Part shown: positions 40,003 to 48,944 of the stretch, piece by piece | How the letters are laid out: every line of letters starts with the position of its first letter | Numbering within the stretch: position 1 is the first letter of the stretch | From: Paraburkholderia flava | GTDB taxonomy: Bacteria; Pseudomonadota; Gammaproteobacteria; Burkholderiales; Burkholderiaceae | NCBI RefSeq assembly: GCF_004359985.1 | Contig: NZ_SMRO01000002.1 | Coordinates: 1,747,135-1,811,134, forward strand | Length of the DNA stretch: 64,000 nucleotides | Reading direction: 5' to 3' | Position numbers and translations under genes: made by a program | Notes under the pieces: generated by a model | What the model saw: the letters and a program-made list of their open reading frames with translations, nothing else | The model's database searches: none | What the model was told of the DNA's origin: nothing

Positions 40003-41433
40003 ATGCGTGACCGCGACGCTTCGCGTGCGGCCAGCCGTACGACCCGTCCAGGCAGCCTGCGATACCGGCTGCTCTGGTGGCTGCTGCTGCCGCTCGCGGC
40101 GGTCGTCTGCGCGTCCAGCATGCTGTCGTACCGCATTGCGCACGCGACCGCCGATCTGATTCAGGACAACGCACTGATCTCGTCGACACGCATCATCGGC
40201 GAGGACATCGATTGGGAAGACGGCGACCTCAGCGTGCAGATTCCGCCGGCCGCGCTGGAACTGTTCGAATCCGCGGAACGCGACAGCGTGTTCTATCGGG
40301 TCGAGACGGGACGGCATCGGCTGCTGGCGGGCACGCTCGATCTGCCACTGCCGCGCGAACCCGGTCACATGCCGAAGCCGTACAACGCCACGCTCGTCGA
40401 CGGCCGCAGCGTGCGTGCTGTCGCCTATGTGCGCGATCTGTACGACTCGGGGCGCACGGAGCAGGTCACCGTGGTGGTGGCGAAGACCCAGGCGTCGCGC
40501 GACGCGTTGCTCTTTCAGTTGCTGCGGCCGCATCTGATCGGCGAGGCGGCGACGTTGCTGCTCGCGATGCTGTTCGTCTACCTCGGGCTGACGTTCGAAC
40601 TGCGGCCGTTGATGCAGCTGAAAGACGACGTCGCCGGTCGCAACCCGGCGCAACTCGAACCGATTCGCGCGGAACGGTTGCATCACGAACTTCGACCGAT
40701 CGTCGATGCGATCAATCAGTGCATTGCGCGCATCGGCCAGCAGACGGCCACGCAACGGCAGTTCATTTCGGATGCGGCGCATCAGTTGCGCACGCCGCTC
40801 ACGCTGCTCGATGCACAGATACAGTTCGCGCGTCAGCGCAACGCCGCCGATGAGCCGCTGATCGAAGCGCTTACCGGCATGCAGCGCAGCAGCCGCAGAA
40901 TGACGCGGCTCACGAACAAGCTGCTGCTGCTCGCGCAGGCAGAGTCCACGACGCCTTCGGCCGCCGGCCGCCACGTGGACCTTGGCGCCGTGATCGCTGC
41001 CGTGCTCGAAGAACTGATTACGTTTGCGCAGACCCGCAACATCGATCTCGGCGCCGAACTCGACGACGGGTTGATCGTGAACGGCGACGAGGCGCTGACC
41101 ACGGCGCTCGTGATGAACCTCGTCGACAACGCGCTGCGTTACACGCAGGCGGGCGGCCGCGTGACGGTCGCGGCGACGCGCGGCGACACGACGGTGCACC
41201 TGCGGGTCATCGACAACGGGCCCGGCATCCCCGAGCATGCGCGCGCCCGCATCTTCGAGCGCTTCTATCGTGCGTCGAGCGGCACCGAAGGCACCGGGCT
41301 GGGTCTCGCGATCGTGCGCGAGATCGCACACCGACAGGGCGGCTCGGTGACGCTCGAAGCCGGCGACGGCGGTGTCGGTCTGGTCGCGAGCGTCGAGATG
41401 CGGATCGCGGGTGAATCGAGGGGAAACACATGA
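40003..41433 (+). CDS. TctE-like sensor histidine kinase (476 aa)
   Basis: Inner-membrane kinase with two TM segments (LLWWLLLPLAAVVCASSML near 25-43; AATLLLAMLFVYLGLTF near 183-199) flanking a periplasmic sensor of the TctE type, then FISDAAHQLRTPLTLLDAQ with the phospho-accepting His, NLVDNALRYTQ (N box), DNGPGIPEHARARIFERFYR and GTGLGLAIV (G boxes). TctE kinases often respond to tricarboxylates or organic acids and control uptake. The start at 40003 is uncertain (weak site). It overlaps the regulator gene by 4 bases. Confidence 0.88.
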   Translation: MRDRDASRAASRTTRPGSLRYRLLWWLLLPLAAVVCASSMLSYRIAHATADLIQDNALISSTRIIGEDIDWEDGDLSVQIPPAALELFESAERDSVFYRVETGRHRLLAGTLDLPLPREPGHMPKPYNATLVDGRSVRAVAYVRDLYDSGRTEQVTVVVAKTQASRDALLFQLLRPHLIGEAATLLLAMLFVYLGLTFELRPLMQLKDDVAGRNPAQLEPIRAERLHHELRPIVDAINQCIARIGQQTATQRQFISDAAHQLRTPLTLLDAQIQFARQRNAADEPLIEALTGMQRSSRRMTRLTNKLLLLAQAESTTPSAAGRHVDLGAVIAAVLEELITFAQTRNIDLGAELDDGLIVNGDEALTTALVMNLVDNALRYTQAGGRVTVAATRGDTTVHLRVIDNGPGIPEHARARIFERFYRASSGTEGTGLGLAIVREIAHRQGGSVTLEAGDGGVGLVASVEMRIAGESRGNT

Positions 41434-42152
41434 AGCTGCTGCTGGTGGAGGACGATGCCGATCTCGCACGCTGGGTCGTCAGCCTGCTGGAAGTCGAGCA
41501 TTTCGTGCTGGACTGGGCAGAGGACGCACAGCGCGCGGAGACCTTGCTGAATCTGCAGCATTACGATGCCGTGCTGCTCGACTTGCGCCTGCCCGGTGCA
41601 AGCGGCAAGGAGATACTGGCGCGTTTGCGGCGACGACGAGACACCGTGCCCGTACTGATGCTCACGGCCAACGGGTCGACCGACGACAAGGTGTCGTGTT
41701 TCGCGGCCGGCGCGGACGACTACGTGGTCAAGCCATTCGATGCACGCGAACTGGTGGCGCGCATCAAGGCGTTGATCCGGCGTCAGGCATCGGGCGACAA
41801 AGGCCGGCAGATGGTCTGCGGCGACCTGCATTACTCATTCGATACGCGCGAATTCATTCTGCACGACGCACCGTTGCCGCTGCGCCGCCGCGAGCACGCG
41901 GTACTCGAAGCGCTGATTCTCAAGCAGGGCAAGACGGTGTCGAAGGCGGCACTCATGGCGAGCGTCTACAGCATCGACGACGAGCCGAGCGCCGACGCGA
42001 TCGATATCTACATCCACCGGCTGCGCAAGCATCTCGCGAACTCGAGCGCGAAGATCATGACCTTGCGCGGGCTGGGTTACATCGTTCGCGAACAGGCTGC
42101 ATGCGACGGCTGCACGACGCAGGGCACAAGCGAAGGAGGCAAGTTGCTCTAG
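41430..42152 (+). CDS. TctD-like OmpR-family response regulator (240 aa)
   Basis: Receiver domain with MKLLLVEDDADLARW, phospho-acceptor Asp about 51 in AVLLDLRLPG, and the switch Lys in DDYVVKPFDAREL; then a winged-helix DNA-binding domain ending RLRKHLANSSAKIMTLRGLGYIV. It is cotranscribed with the kinase by ATGA overlap. The porin gene 114 bases downstream is a probable target. Confidence 0.92.
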   Translation: MKLLLVEDDADLARWVVSLLEVEHFVLDWAEDAQRAETLLNLQHYDAVLLDLRLPGASGKEILARLRRRRDTVPVLMLTANGSTDDKVSCFAAGADDYVVKPFDARELVARIKALIRRQASGDKGRQMVCGDLHYSFDTREFILHDAPLPLRRREHAVLEALILKQGKTVSKAALMASVYSIDDEPSADAIDIYIHRLRKHLANSSAKIMTLRGLGYIVREQAACDGCTTQGTSEGGKLL

Positions 42153-42265
42153 TGTTTTTACCGACGTTTCTCCGGCTTCCGCGAAAGAAGCGCGAAGGGT
42201 TGATCTGACTAAGCTTTGGGCTGCTACACAAGTCGACAGATCAATTCAACGAAGCGGAGGAGACG

Positions 42266-43393
42266 ATGGTGAAGAAATCCCGGTTATGGCTGGTTGCGGG
42301 CACGGGCGTGCTGGTGGCCGGACATGCGCAGGCTCAATCGAATGTTCAGCTGTACGGCCTGATCGACCTCAGTGCGGTGTCCTATCAGACGCATGCAAAT
42401 GCGGCCGGCGATCATAGCGTTTCGATGGGGATCAACGGCGAGCCGTGGTTCAGCGGCAGCCGCTTCGGCATGAAGGGCGCGGAAGATCTGGGCGGTGGTA
42501 TCAAGGCGATCTTCAAGCTCGAAGCCGAGTATCGGGTCAGCGACGGTGCAATGGAAGACCCGGGACAGATCTTCGATCGCGATGCGTGGGTGGGTGTGGA
42601 AAGCGCAGAGTTCGGCAAGATCACGGCCGGTTTCCAGAACACGGTAGCGCGCGATGCTGCGGCGATCTACGGCGATCCGTACACCAGCGCCGCGCTCACA
42701 ACGGAAGAGGGCGGCTGGACCAACACGAACAACTTCAAGCAGCTGATTTTCTACGCGGGCAGCGCGACCGGCACGCGTTACCAGAACAGCGTGGTGTGGA
42801 AGAAGCTGTTTCAGAACGGCATTTTCGCGGCGGCAGGCTACGCGTTCGGCAACCGGACCAGCTTCGGCAACAACGCCACCTACACGGCCGCGCTGGGCTA
42901 TAACGGCGGACCGTTCAACCTTTCTTCGTACTACAACCACGTCAACAACAACGGTTTTACCAACAAGTCCTACTCGGTCGGCGGCAACTATACCTACGGT
43001 ATCGCTCGCGTGAATGCCGGTTATTTCCATTACACCGGCGAGCAGGGTGCGCTGGGGCAGCGCAAGGACAATGCGTGGACCGTGTCGTTCAAGCTCGCGC
43101 CTAAAGGACCGCTCGATTACGAAATCGGCTACCAGCAGATGCACACGACGAACGCGGCGTTCGACGACACCGGTGGCATCGCCAACGCGAACCTGACCTT
43201 CGATCCGGACACCGGCACGGGTAGCGGCTACAAGGAAACGCTGTATGGGTCGGTGTTCTATCACCTGTCGAAACGCACGGAGCTCTACGTGGCCGGCGAC
43301 TATATGCGGCTGCACAAGGGCTACGTGGTCGCCACGACATACGGCGCGAAGAACCAGCTTGAACTGACGACGGGCATCCGCACGCGCTTCTAA
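42266..43393 (+). CDS. Gram-negative porin (375 aa)
   Basis: Burkholderia-type trimeric outer-membrane porin with signal peptide (GTGVLVAGHAQAQ) and start NVQLYGLIDLSAVSYQT. GSRFGMKGAEDLGGGIKAIF and FGKITAGFQNTVARDAA follow, ending with ELTTGIRTRF (terminal Phe). A good GGAGGAGACG ribosome site is present. It is 114 bases downstream of the TctD-like regulator and likely under its control; solute unknown. Confidence 0.93.
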   Translation: MVKKSRLWLVAGTGVLVAGHAQAQSNVQLYGLIDLSAVSYQTHANAAGDHSVSMGINGEPWFSGSRFGMKGAEDLGGGIKAIFKLEAEYRVSDGAMEDPGQIFDRDAWVGVESAEFGKITAGFQNTVARDAAAIYGDPYTSAALTTEEGGWTNTNNFKQLIFYAGSATGTRYQNSVVWKKLFQNGIFAAAGYAFGNRTSFGNNATYTAALGYNGGPFNLSSYYNHVNNNGFTNKSYSVGGNYTYGIARVNAGYFHYTGEQGALGQRKDNAWTVSFKLAPKGPLDYEIGYQQMHTTNAAFDDTGGIANANLTFDPDTGTGSGYKETLYGSVFYHLSKRTELYVAGDYMRLHKGYVVATTYGAKNQLELTTGIRTRF

Positions 43394-43416
43394 CGCGATC
43401 CAGTGACGTCAGGATG

Positions 43417-44817
43417 TCACCGCGCGGCGACGTACACGGGAAACGACACGTCGACCGCCAGTCCGCGACCCGCGATGCCGGCACCGAGATGCAGGTTTGC
43501 GTCGAAGTGCTCGGCAATCCGGGCGACGATCGAGAGTCCGAGCCCACTGCCCGTCGCATGCGTGCCGGTTGCGCGGAAGAACCGGCCGGTGAGATGTGCG
43601 AGATCGCCGGCCGCGACGCCTGGACCGTCGTCGCGCACGCTGACGTGGACGCGATCGCCGTCCTGCTGCACCGCGACTTCAATATGGCCGCCTGGGCGCC
43701 CGTACTTGATCGCGTTGTCGATCAGGTTGTCGAACAGGATGCCGATCAAAACCGGCTCGGCATCGATCTCAGCGTCGGCGTCGCCGTGCAGCGACACGGA
43801 CATATTCTTCTGCTGTGCGTTGCCTTCGTTCGCGAGGATCGCGTCGTTCGCGACGTCGGCCGGTTTAAGCGGTGCGCTCGCGATCTTTTCGTGTTCGTCG
43901 AGACGGGCCAGCAGCAATAACTGTTCGGCAAGGCGTGCGCTGCGATCCACGCCTTGTACGACGCGCTCCATCGCAAGCCGTTGTAACGATCTGTCCGGTT
44001 CGCCCAGTGCGACCTGCGCCTGAACCTTGATTGCAGCAAGCGGCGTTTTCAGCTCGTGGGCCGCGTTCGCGGTGAACGCGCGCTCGCGTTCGAGCGATTG
44101 CCGCAGTCGCGACAGCAGCACATTGATCGCATCGACGAGCGGTCGGACCTCGGTGGGCGCACGACCGATATCGACGGATTCGAGCCGGTTGACATCGCGT
44201 GAGCGGATCGCGCCCGACAGCGTACGCAGCGGCGCCAGGCTCCAGCCGATCGCGAACCACACCAGCAATGCCAGCACCGGCAACGCGAGAATGACGGGTC
44301 GCGCAATCCGGCGCGCGACGCCGCTCACCAGATCGCTGCGGGTATTGGCGGGTTCGAACACACGGACGGTGTGCCCGAACGTGGTTTCTCGCAGCGTGAA
44401 CGTGTGCCACTCGGTATTGCCGAGCACGATGGTTCTTGCGCCGCTGACCGGGGGCAGCGGCAGATCCCACGCATGCAGCGCGCGCAATTGCGGACTGCCT
44501 GCAAGCACATGCCCCTGCGCGTCGCGCACCTGGAACAGCGCGTCGCGTGGCAACGTGTCGTCGTCGTCATCGTCGTTGGCGCCAGGGTCGCCGCCTCTCT
44601 CTTCGTCGCGCGTATCGATCCGCGCATTCGCGAGCGTAACCAGATCCTGCTGACCAAGCTGCCCGAGAATCTCCGACAGTTCGGCGAGCCGCGCGTCTTC
44701 CCATTCCGCTACCTCATGCGTGGCCTGCCGGTAGCTCGACACCACCGCGACACCCCAGATCAACGCGAGGCCCGCGAGGATCAGCAGCATCAAACGGCGG
44801 CGGATCGACGACCACAT
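43417..44817 (-). CDS. QseC-like sensor histidine kinase (466 aa)
   Basis: TM1 (LMLLILAGLALIWGVAVVSS), a periplasmic region with an unusual acidic run (GANDDDDDDTLP, about residue 70), TM2 (ILALPVLALLVWFAIGWSL), HAMP, then FTANAAHELKTPLAAIKVQA with the His, NLIDNAIKYGRPGG, VRDDGPGVAAGD and TGSGLGLSIV. Domain style is QseC/PmrB-like. The ATG overlaps the regulator stop by one base (TGATG), so the pair is coupled. The start at 44817 is secure because longer extensions lie in the regulator gene. Confidence 0.91.
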   Translation of the reverse strand: MWSSIRRRLMLLILAGLALIWGVAVVSSYRQATHEVAEWEDARLAELSEILGQLGQQDLVTLANARIDTRDEERGGDPGANDDDDDDTLPRDALFQVRDAQGHVLAGSPQLRALHAWDLPLPPVSGARTIVLGNTEWHTFTLRETTFGHTVRVFEPANTRSDLVSGVARRIARPVILALPVLALLVWFAIGWSLAPLRTLSGAIRSRDVNRLESVDIGRAPTEVRPLVDAINVLLSRLRQSLERERAFTANAAHELKTPLAAIKVQAQVALGEPDRSLQRLAMERVVQGVDRSARLAEQLLLLARLDEHEKIASAPLKPADVANDAILANEGNAQQKNMSVSLHGDADAEIDAEPVLIGILFDNLIDNAIKYGRPGGHIEVAVQQDGDRVHVSVRDDGPGVAAGDLAHLTGRFFRATGTHATGSGLGLSIVARIAEHFDANLHLGAGIAGRGLAVDVSFPVYVAAR

Positions 44818-45476
44818 CACGGGCGCTCCACGACGTAACCGACGCCGCGCACCGTGCGGATCAGATCGGTGCCGAGCTTCTTGCGCAGATTGGACACATG
44901 CACTTCGATCGCGTTGCTTTCGATTTCTTCCTGCCAGCCGTACAGGCTTTCTTCGAGCTGCGAGCGCGATTGCGGAATGCCTTGATGGGTTAGCAACTGG
45001 ATCAGGATGGCCCACTCGCGCGAGGTCAGTGCGACGCGCGTTGCGCCGAGCGTGACCGTTTGCGCGGAAGGGTTCACGGTCAGATCGCGATGCCGGATCA
45101 CCTCGACGCTGCGTCCCTGCGAGCGGCGCAGCAATGCGCGGCAACGCGCGAGCAATTCCACAAGGTCGAACGGCTTGCCGAGGTAGTCGTCGGCGCCGGC
45201 TTCGAGTCCGTCGACGCGATCGAGCACCGTGCCTTTGGCCGTCAGAATGAGTACGGGGACGTCGTTGCCCGCGTCGCGCAGCCGCTTCAGCAGCTCCATG
45301 CCCGAAATTCTCGGCAGACCGAGATCGAGTATGACCAGCGCGTACGTCGTGGTGCGCAGCGCGAGATCGGCTTCGTGTCCGTCGAGTGCGCGGTCCACGG
45401 TAAAGCTTGCCTGCCGCAGGCCGGCTTCGATCCCGCAGCCGATCAGGTCGTCGTCTTCAACGAGTAGTACACGCAT
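44817..45476 (-). CDS. QseB-like OmpR-family response regulator (219 aa)
   Basis: Receiver MRVLLVEDDDLIGCGIEAGL with the acceptor Asp in YALVILDLGLPRISG and Lys in DDYLGKPFDLVEL; winged helix with SREWAILIQLLTHQGIPQSR and NLRKKLGTDLIRTVRGVGYVV. The upstream gap holds a TCTCAG / CTTCAG direct repeat that may be its own operator. In relatives such pairs respond to cations or cationic peptides; the signal here is unknown. Confidence 0.92.
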   Translation of the reverse strand: MRVLLVEDDDLIGCGIEAGLRQASFTVDRALDGHEADLALRTTTYALVILDLGLPRISGMELLKRLRDAGNDVPVLILTAKGTVLDRVDGLEAGADDYLGKPFDLVELLARCRALLRRSQGRSVEVIRHRDLTVNPSAQTVTLGATRVALTSREWAILIQLLTHQGIPQSRSQLEESLYGWQEEIESNAIEVHVSNLRKKLGTDLIRTVRGVGYVVERP

Positions 45477-45825
45477 GAGAGTGGTCCTTCCAGAGTTTTA
45501 CCGGCGGATGCGCAGGAAGGGTGGGAACGGTGTGCCGTATTGCGTACACGCCGCGTATGCGACAGCTTTTTGCAGATTGGTCACGTCGTGATCTCTCAGG
45601 TTTTCTTCAGCATGGGTCGATAGTATCCGTTGCCTGTCGACCCTGTCGTCTCGCTGTGCAGATGATACGACGTTGCGTTGTGGCGCAACGCGAAACGGAA
45701 ATGAAAGCGTGGGCGGTTCGGTGTCGCGAGCTTTCCCGAATCCCGAACTTTGCTGGCCTGAAACAGCGGTGTTGTAACCTCTCATGCATCCGCCCGCACA
45801 AGCGCGGGTGCATGAGGAAAATCGC
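45477..45825. promoter_or_regulatory. Divergent gap between QseB-like regulator and CtpA-type protease
   Basis: 349 bases without a gene. TCTCAG (45594-45599) and CTTCAG (45605-45610) form an 11-base-spaced direct repeat like an OmpR-family box, placed for both divergent genes. CGTTGCG (45671-45677) / CGCAACG (45684-45690) is a perfect 7-bp inverted repeat. CCGCCCGC...GCGCGGGTG just before the protease ribosome site can fold into a hairpin. Confidence 0.45.
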
Positions 45826-47244
45826 ATGACCGTGGGTTCGTTCAGACGTCCGATCCGTATCGTTGCGTACGTGCTGGTATGCATGGCGTGGCTGACTGGC
45901 GCGCCCGCCATCGCGATGGCCGGGCCACCGCCCGCATCGCTTCCTCCCGATGATCTGCAACAACTCGAACAGGCCTTTGCGCTGATCAAACACGACTACG
46001 TGGCCCCTCCCGACGACGCGAAGCTGATGATCGGTGCGCTCAAAGGCATGGTCGGCGATCTCGATCCGCATTCGACGTTCTACGACCGTGAAGAATTCGC
46101 GCGGCTGCGGGAGCAACTTGCGGGCGGATTCGCCGGTGTCGGGCTGACGGTTGGTGAAGAATACGGGCAGATTCGCGTCTACGCGCCGATCGAAGACAGC
46201 CCCGCCGCGAAAGCGGGTATCCGCGCGGGCGATATCGTGTCGCGCATCGACGGCGTGCCGACTCAAGGGCAAACCGTCGCCGAGGCCGTGAAGCGCATGC
46301 GAGGCGACGCGGGTACGCAGGTGAAGCTCACCGTCTATCGCGGCAGCGACGATGAAACGCGGACGGTTACGATCACGCGCGCTTTCATCCATGCGCCGAG
46401 CGCGAAGTCACGTGTGCCGATCAAGGGCTATGGCTACATCCGCGTGAGCACGTTCGACGATCGCGCGATTCCCGATCTCGTGACGAGCCTGCATGCGTTA
46501 GCCGAAGCACGACCGCCGTTGAAGGGCCTTGTGCTGGATCTTCGTTCGAATGGCGGCGGCATCCTGCAGCAGGCGGTGGGTGTGGCGGGCGCGTTTCTGC
46601 CTGCCGGCGCGGCCGTCGTGACGGTCGAGGAGAGGGATCCTGCGAAGCGCAAAACGTATCGCAACACTTACGCCGATTACCGCAGCGGGTCGTCGACAAG
46701 CGATCCGCTAATCGGTCTGCCGGAGATGTTCAAAACGCTGCCGCTTGTCGTGTTGACGAACGAGCAATCGGTCTCGGTGACCGAAGTCGTCGCGGCTGCT
46801 CTGCAGGATTCGCATCGCGCGATCGTGATGGGGCGGCCGACGTTCGGTAAGGGCTCGATTCAGGTTACTGGGGGGCTGTCGAACGGCATGGGCATCACGC
46901 TGACGGTCGCGCGTTACTACACGCCGAGCGGACATTCGGTCCAGAATCGCGGCGTCGTGCCCGATCTGCGCGTCGACGACTATGCGGACGGCAACGCGGA
47001 CGATCTACCCGCTGTTCGCGAGATCGATCTGGCGCATCACCTCGACAATCCGCAGGATCCGGATCAGGCCGCGCAGGAAGTGCTGCGCGAGCATGACGTG
47101 GTCGCGCAATTACGTGAGCACGAAGCGCGTGAGCGACGCAAGCCGCGTGCGCCGGTTGCGTTCGGCGAGTCGAACGATTTCATGTTGCGGCAGGCGTTGA
47201 ACTGGTTGCGGCACAGACCCGTGTCGCTCGCGAAGCCGGAATAG
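45826..47244 (+). CDS. Carboxy-terminal processing protease, S41 family (472 aa)
   Basis: Periplasmic serine protease. Signal peptide (IVAYVLVCMAWLTGAPAIAMA), N-terminal helical part, PDZ domain (about 105-185; GGFAGVGLTVGEEYGQIRVY), then the S41 core GLVLDLRSNGGGILQQAV and the Ser/Lys dyad region NEQSVSVTEVVAAALQD ... GRPTFGKGSIQ. The usual SASASE reads SVSVTE, with the Ser retained. GAGGAAA precedes the ATG at 45826. Probable role is trimming of envelope proteins or cell-wall hydrolase control. Confidence 0.93.
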   Translation: MTVGSFRRPIRIVAYVLVCMAWLTGAPAIAMAGPPPASLPPDDLQQLEQAFALIKHDYVAPPDDAKLMIGALKGMVGDLDPHSTFYDREEFARLREQLAGGFAGVGLTVGEEYGQIRVYAPIEDSPAAKAGIRAGDIVSRIDGVPTQGQTVAEAVKRMRGDAGTQVKLTVYRGSDDETRTVTITRAFIHAPSAKSRVPIKGYGYIRVSTFDDRAIPDLVTSLHALAEARPPLKGLVLDLRSNGGGILQQAVGVAGAFLPAGAAVVTVEERDPAKRKTYRNTYADYRSGSSTSDPLIGLPEMFKTLPLVVLTNEQSVSVTEVVAAALQDSHRAIVMGRPTFGKGSIQVTGGLSNGMGITLTVARYYTPSGHSVQNRGVVPDLRVDDYADGNADDLPAVREIDLAHHLDNPQDPDQAAQEVLREHDVVAQLREHEARERRKPRAPVAFGESNDFMLRQALNWLRHRPVSLAKPE

Positions 47245-47280
47245 ATCCGTCCACGCAATGTCCACGCGATGTGCGCGTAG

Positions 47281-48021
47281 TCAGTCCTGCAGGCCCCGTA
47301 CGTTGCGATACGAGCACTGGCTCGACTCGACGAAGCGTACGCGGAACTCGACCGGCTTGTCCTTGAACGTGTAGGCCGTGCGTTCGATGCGCAGTACAGG
47401 TGTGCCCGTTTCGATTTTCAGCGCGCTCGCGACATCCGCATCTGCCAGCGCTCCGCCCAGATCCTCGACGACGCGCACGACGGAAATACCGAAGTGCTCC
47501 TGGTAGAAACCATAGATCGAACCGCGTCGTGCGGCGAAGGCTTTTGCATCGAGGTTCGGAAAGACATCGAGCGGAAACCAAAGATGGTCGAGCATGACCG
47601 GCACGTCGTCGCACAGCCGCAGATTCTCGACGCTCGCAAGCCGCGCGCCGCGCTCGAGTTTCAGTGCGGCCGCGAGTGCGGGCGTTGCCCGCTCTTTCGC
47701 AAAGCGTAGCAGTTGTGCCGTGACGTGCACCGGCTCGCCATTCGCATCGACGAAATTGAAGTACTGATCGAACGCATGCTCGTCGGCGAACTTCGCGACG
47801 ATCGTGCCGCGTCCCGCGCGACGGATCAGCAGCCGCTCGGCAACCAGCTCCTCGACCGCGCGCCGGATCGTGCCGATGCCGACGCCAAACGCATCGGCCA
47901 GTTGAGGCTCCGTCGGAATCTTGTCGCCTGCTGCCCACTCGCCGGTGTGCAGCCGTTCGAGTATTCCTGCACGAACGATTTCGTAGAGCGGCTGTTCGCC
48001 CGGGTTGCGGGTTGCTGGCAT
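47281..48021 (-). CDS. GntR/HutC-family regulator with UTRA domain (246 aa)
   Basis: N-terminal wHTH: LHTGEWAAGDKIPTEPQLAD then FGVGIGTIRRAVEELVAERL; a C-terminal UTRA ligand-binding domain (about 85-240) with RLASVENLRLCDDVPVMLDH and GTPVLRIERTAYTFKDKPVE. The start at 48021 (MPATRNPGEQPLYEIV) matches the family; an upstream extension does not. It is divergent from the VOC gene, and a perfect 30-bp palindrome lies between them, very likely its operator. Confidence 0.9.
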   Translation of the reverse strand: MPATRNPGEQPLYEIVRAGILERLHTGEWAAGDKIPTEPQLADAFGVGIGTIRRAVEELVAERLLIRRAGRGTIVAKFADEHAFDQYFNFVDANGEPVHVTAQLLRFAKERATPALAAALKLERGARLASVENLRLCDDVPVMLDHLWFPLDVFPNLDAKAFAARRGSIYGFYQEHFGISVVRVVEDLGGALADADVASALKIETGTPVLRIERTAYTFKDKPVEFRVRFVESSQCSYRNVRGLQD

Positions 48022-48160
48022 CGGATGAGCTTGAAAAAACGATGGGTGAAGAGGTCGGTGCGGGATCATTCCTGCATCGCGCGCCGCAAATGTCCGAAGG
48101 ATACAGGATCGGCCTTCGCGCACTTTCGCTAACTAAAGCCTGTCCACAGCTTACGTCATT

Positions 48161-48190
48161 TCAATCGAATCATTCGAATGATTCGATTGA
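48161..48190. promoter_or_regulatory. Perfect 30-bp palindrome, probable GntR operator
   Basis: All 30 bases from 48161 to 48190 are self-complementary, made of four near copies of ATCGAAT/ATTCGAT-like half sites centred on TTCGAA (48173-48178). It is 140 bases before the GntR ATG and 76 bases before the VOC ATG, so it can act on both promoters. It is AT-rich against a GC-rich background. Confidence 0.8.
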
Positions 48191-48265
48191 CTTCGGAAAA
48201 CAAGCGCCATAGACTTTGCTCCATCGCGCACCCTGATTCGCGCGGCAAACACCAGGAGCTATCCG

Positions 48266-48697
48266 ATGCCGAATTTCATCAAGCACATTGCATTCAAGGT
48301 CGAAGATGTCGAGAAGGAGCGCGCGTTCTACGAGAACGTGTTCGGCTACCGGCACGTCAACACGGTGCTGCGCAAGGGCAAGAACGGCGATCACGTGTCG
48401 CACCATCTGACGGACGGCTACATGGATCTCACGCTGATCCACTATGAGTCGTCGAATTCCGACGAGGCCGATTTCGCTGGCCCCGCGCCGTGCATTCACC
48501 ACATCGGTATGGAAGTCGAAGACCTCGATGCGTTCATCGAGCAGATCAAGGCAAACGGCGGCGAGATCCTCACGGCACCGGGTCATTTGCCGGTTAAGTT
48601 CCGTTCGCCGAATGGCCCGGTGGCGGAAGTCGTGCCGATGAAGCGCTGGGAGAAAGACACGCTGTCGGCGGGCGTGCATGGCGAAGTGCTGGAATAA
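48266..48697 (+). CDS. VOC-superfamily (glyoxalase/bleomycin-resistance fold) protein (143 aa)
   Basis: Two beta-alpha-beta-beta-beta modules: FIKHIAFKVEDVEKERAFYENVFGYR at the N-terminus and CIHHIGMEVEDLDAFIEQIKANGG in the middle, with metal-ligand candidates His (7), His (about 77-78) and Glu (about 121, AEVVP). Similar proteins include lactoylglutathione lyase-like and dioxygenase-like enzymes; the substrate cannot be assigned. The gene is opposite a GntR/UTRA regulator and before an organic-acid-type MFS transporter, suggesting a small catabolic unit. CAGGAG precedes the start. Confidence 0.88.
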   Translation: MPNFIKHIAFKVEDVEKERAFYENVFGYRHVNTVLRKGKNGDHVSHHLTDGYMDLTLIHYESSNSDEADFAGPAPCIHHIGMEVEDLDAFIEQIKANGGEILTAPGHLPVKFRSPNGPVAEVVPMKRWEKDTLSAGVHGEVLE

Positions 48698-48711
48698 GCG
48701 CTGGAATAAGC
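48688..48711 (+). repeat. Perfect 12-bp tandem duplication across the VOC stop codon
   Basis: GCTGGAATAAGC occurs twice in a row (48688-48699 and 48700-48711). The first copy contains the last two codons and TAA stop of the VOC gene; the second copies them downstream. A recent slippage event; no coding effect. Confidence 0.85.
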
Positions 48712-48838
48712 GGTTCACGCGTTGATTCGCGTAACCTCGCCATAGAGTGAGGCGCGGCCGACGCGCACTGTCCGTCCCACGCAGCGACGCAGGGCAGAGC
48801 AGAGCGGTAAGCAGGGTGCAGCAACGTACGCCATTCCG

Positions 48839-48872
48839 CGTGGCACGTATCGCGACGACGATACGTGCCACG
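48839..48872. promoter_or_regulatory. Inverted repeat upstream of the MFS importer, probable operator
   Basis: Perfect 13-bp arms CGTGGCACGTATC (48839-48851) and GATACGTGCCACG (48860-48872) with an 8-base spacer, ending 72 bases before the MFS ATG. There is no T-run next to it on either strand, so an operator is more likely than a terminator. Confidence 0.65.
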
Positions 48873-48944
48873 AAAAAGGGCGGCGGTATACGCAGTCGCA
48901 ACGACGCGCCATTCCCACGTGGCGTGCCTGCATGGAGAGAGACA

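Noticed and set aside
43403..43420. GTGAC...GTCAC hairpin as porin terminator
   Set aside because: Only 5-bp arms and it runs into the stop region of the convergent kinase gene; too weak to call.
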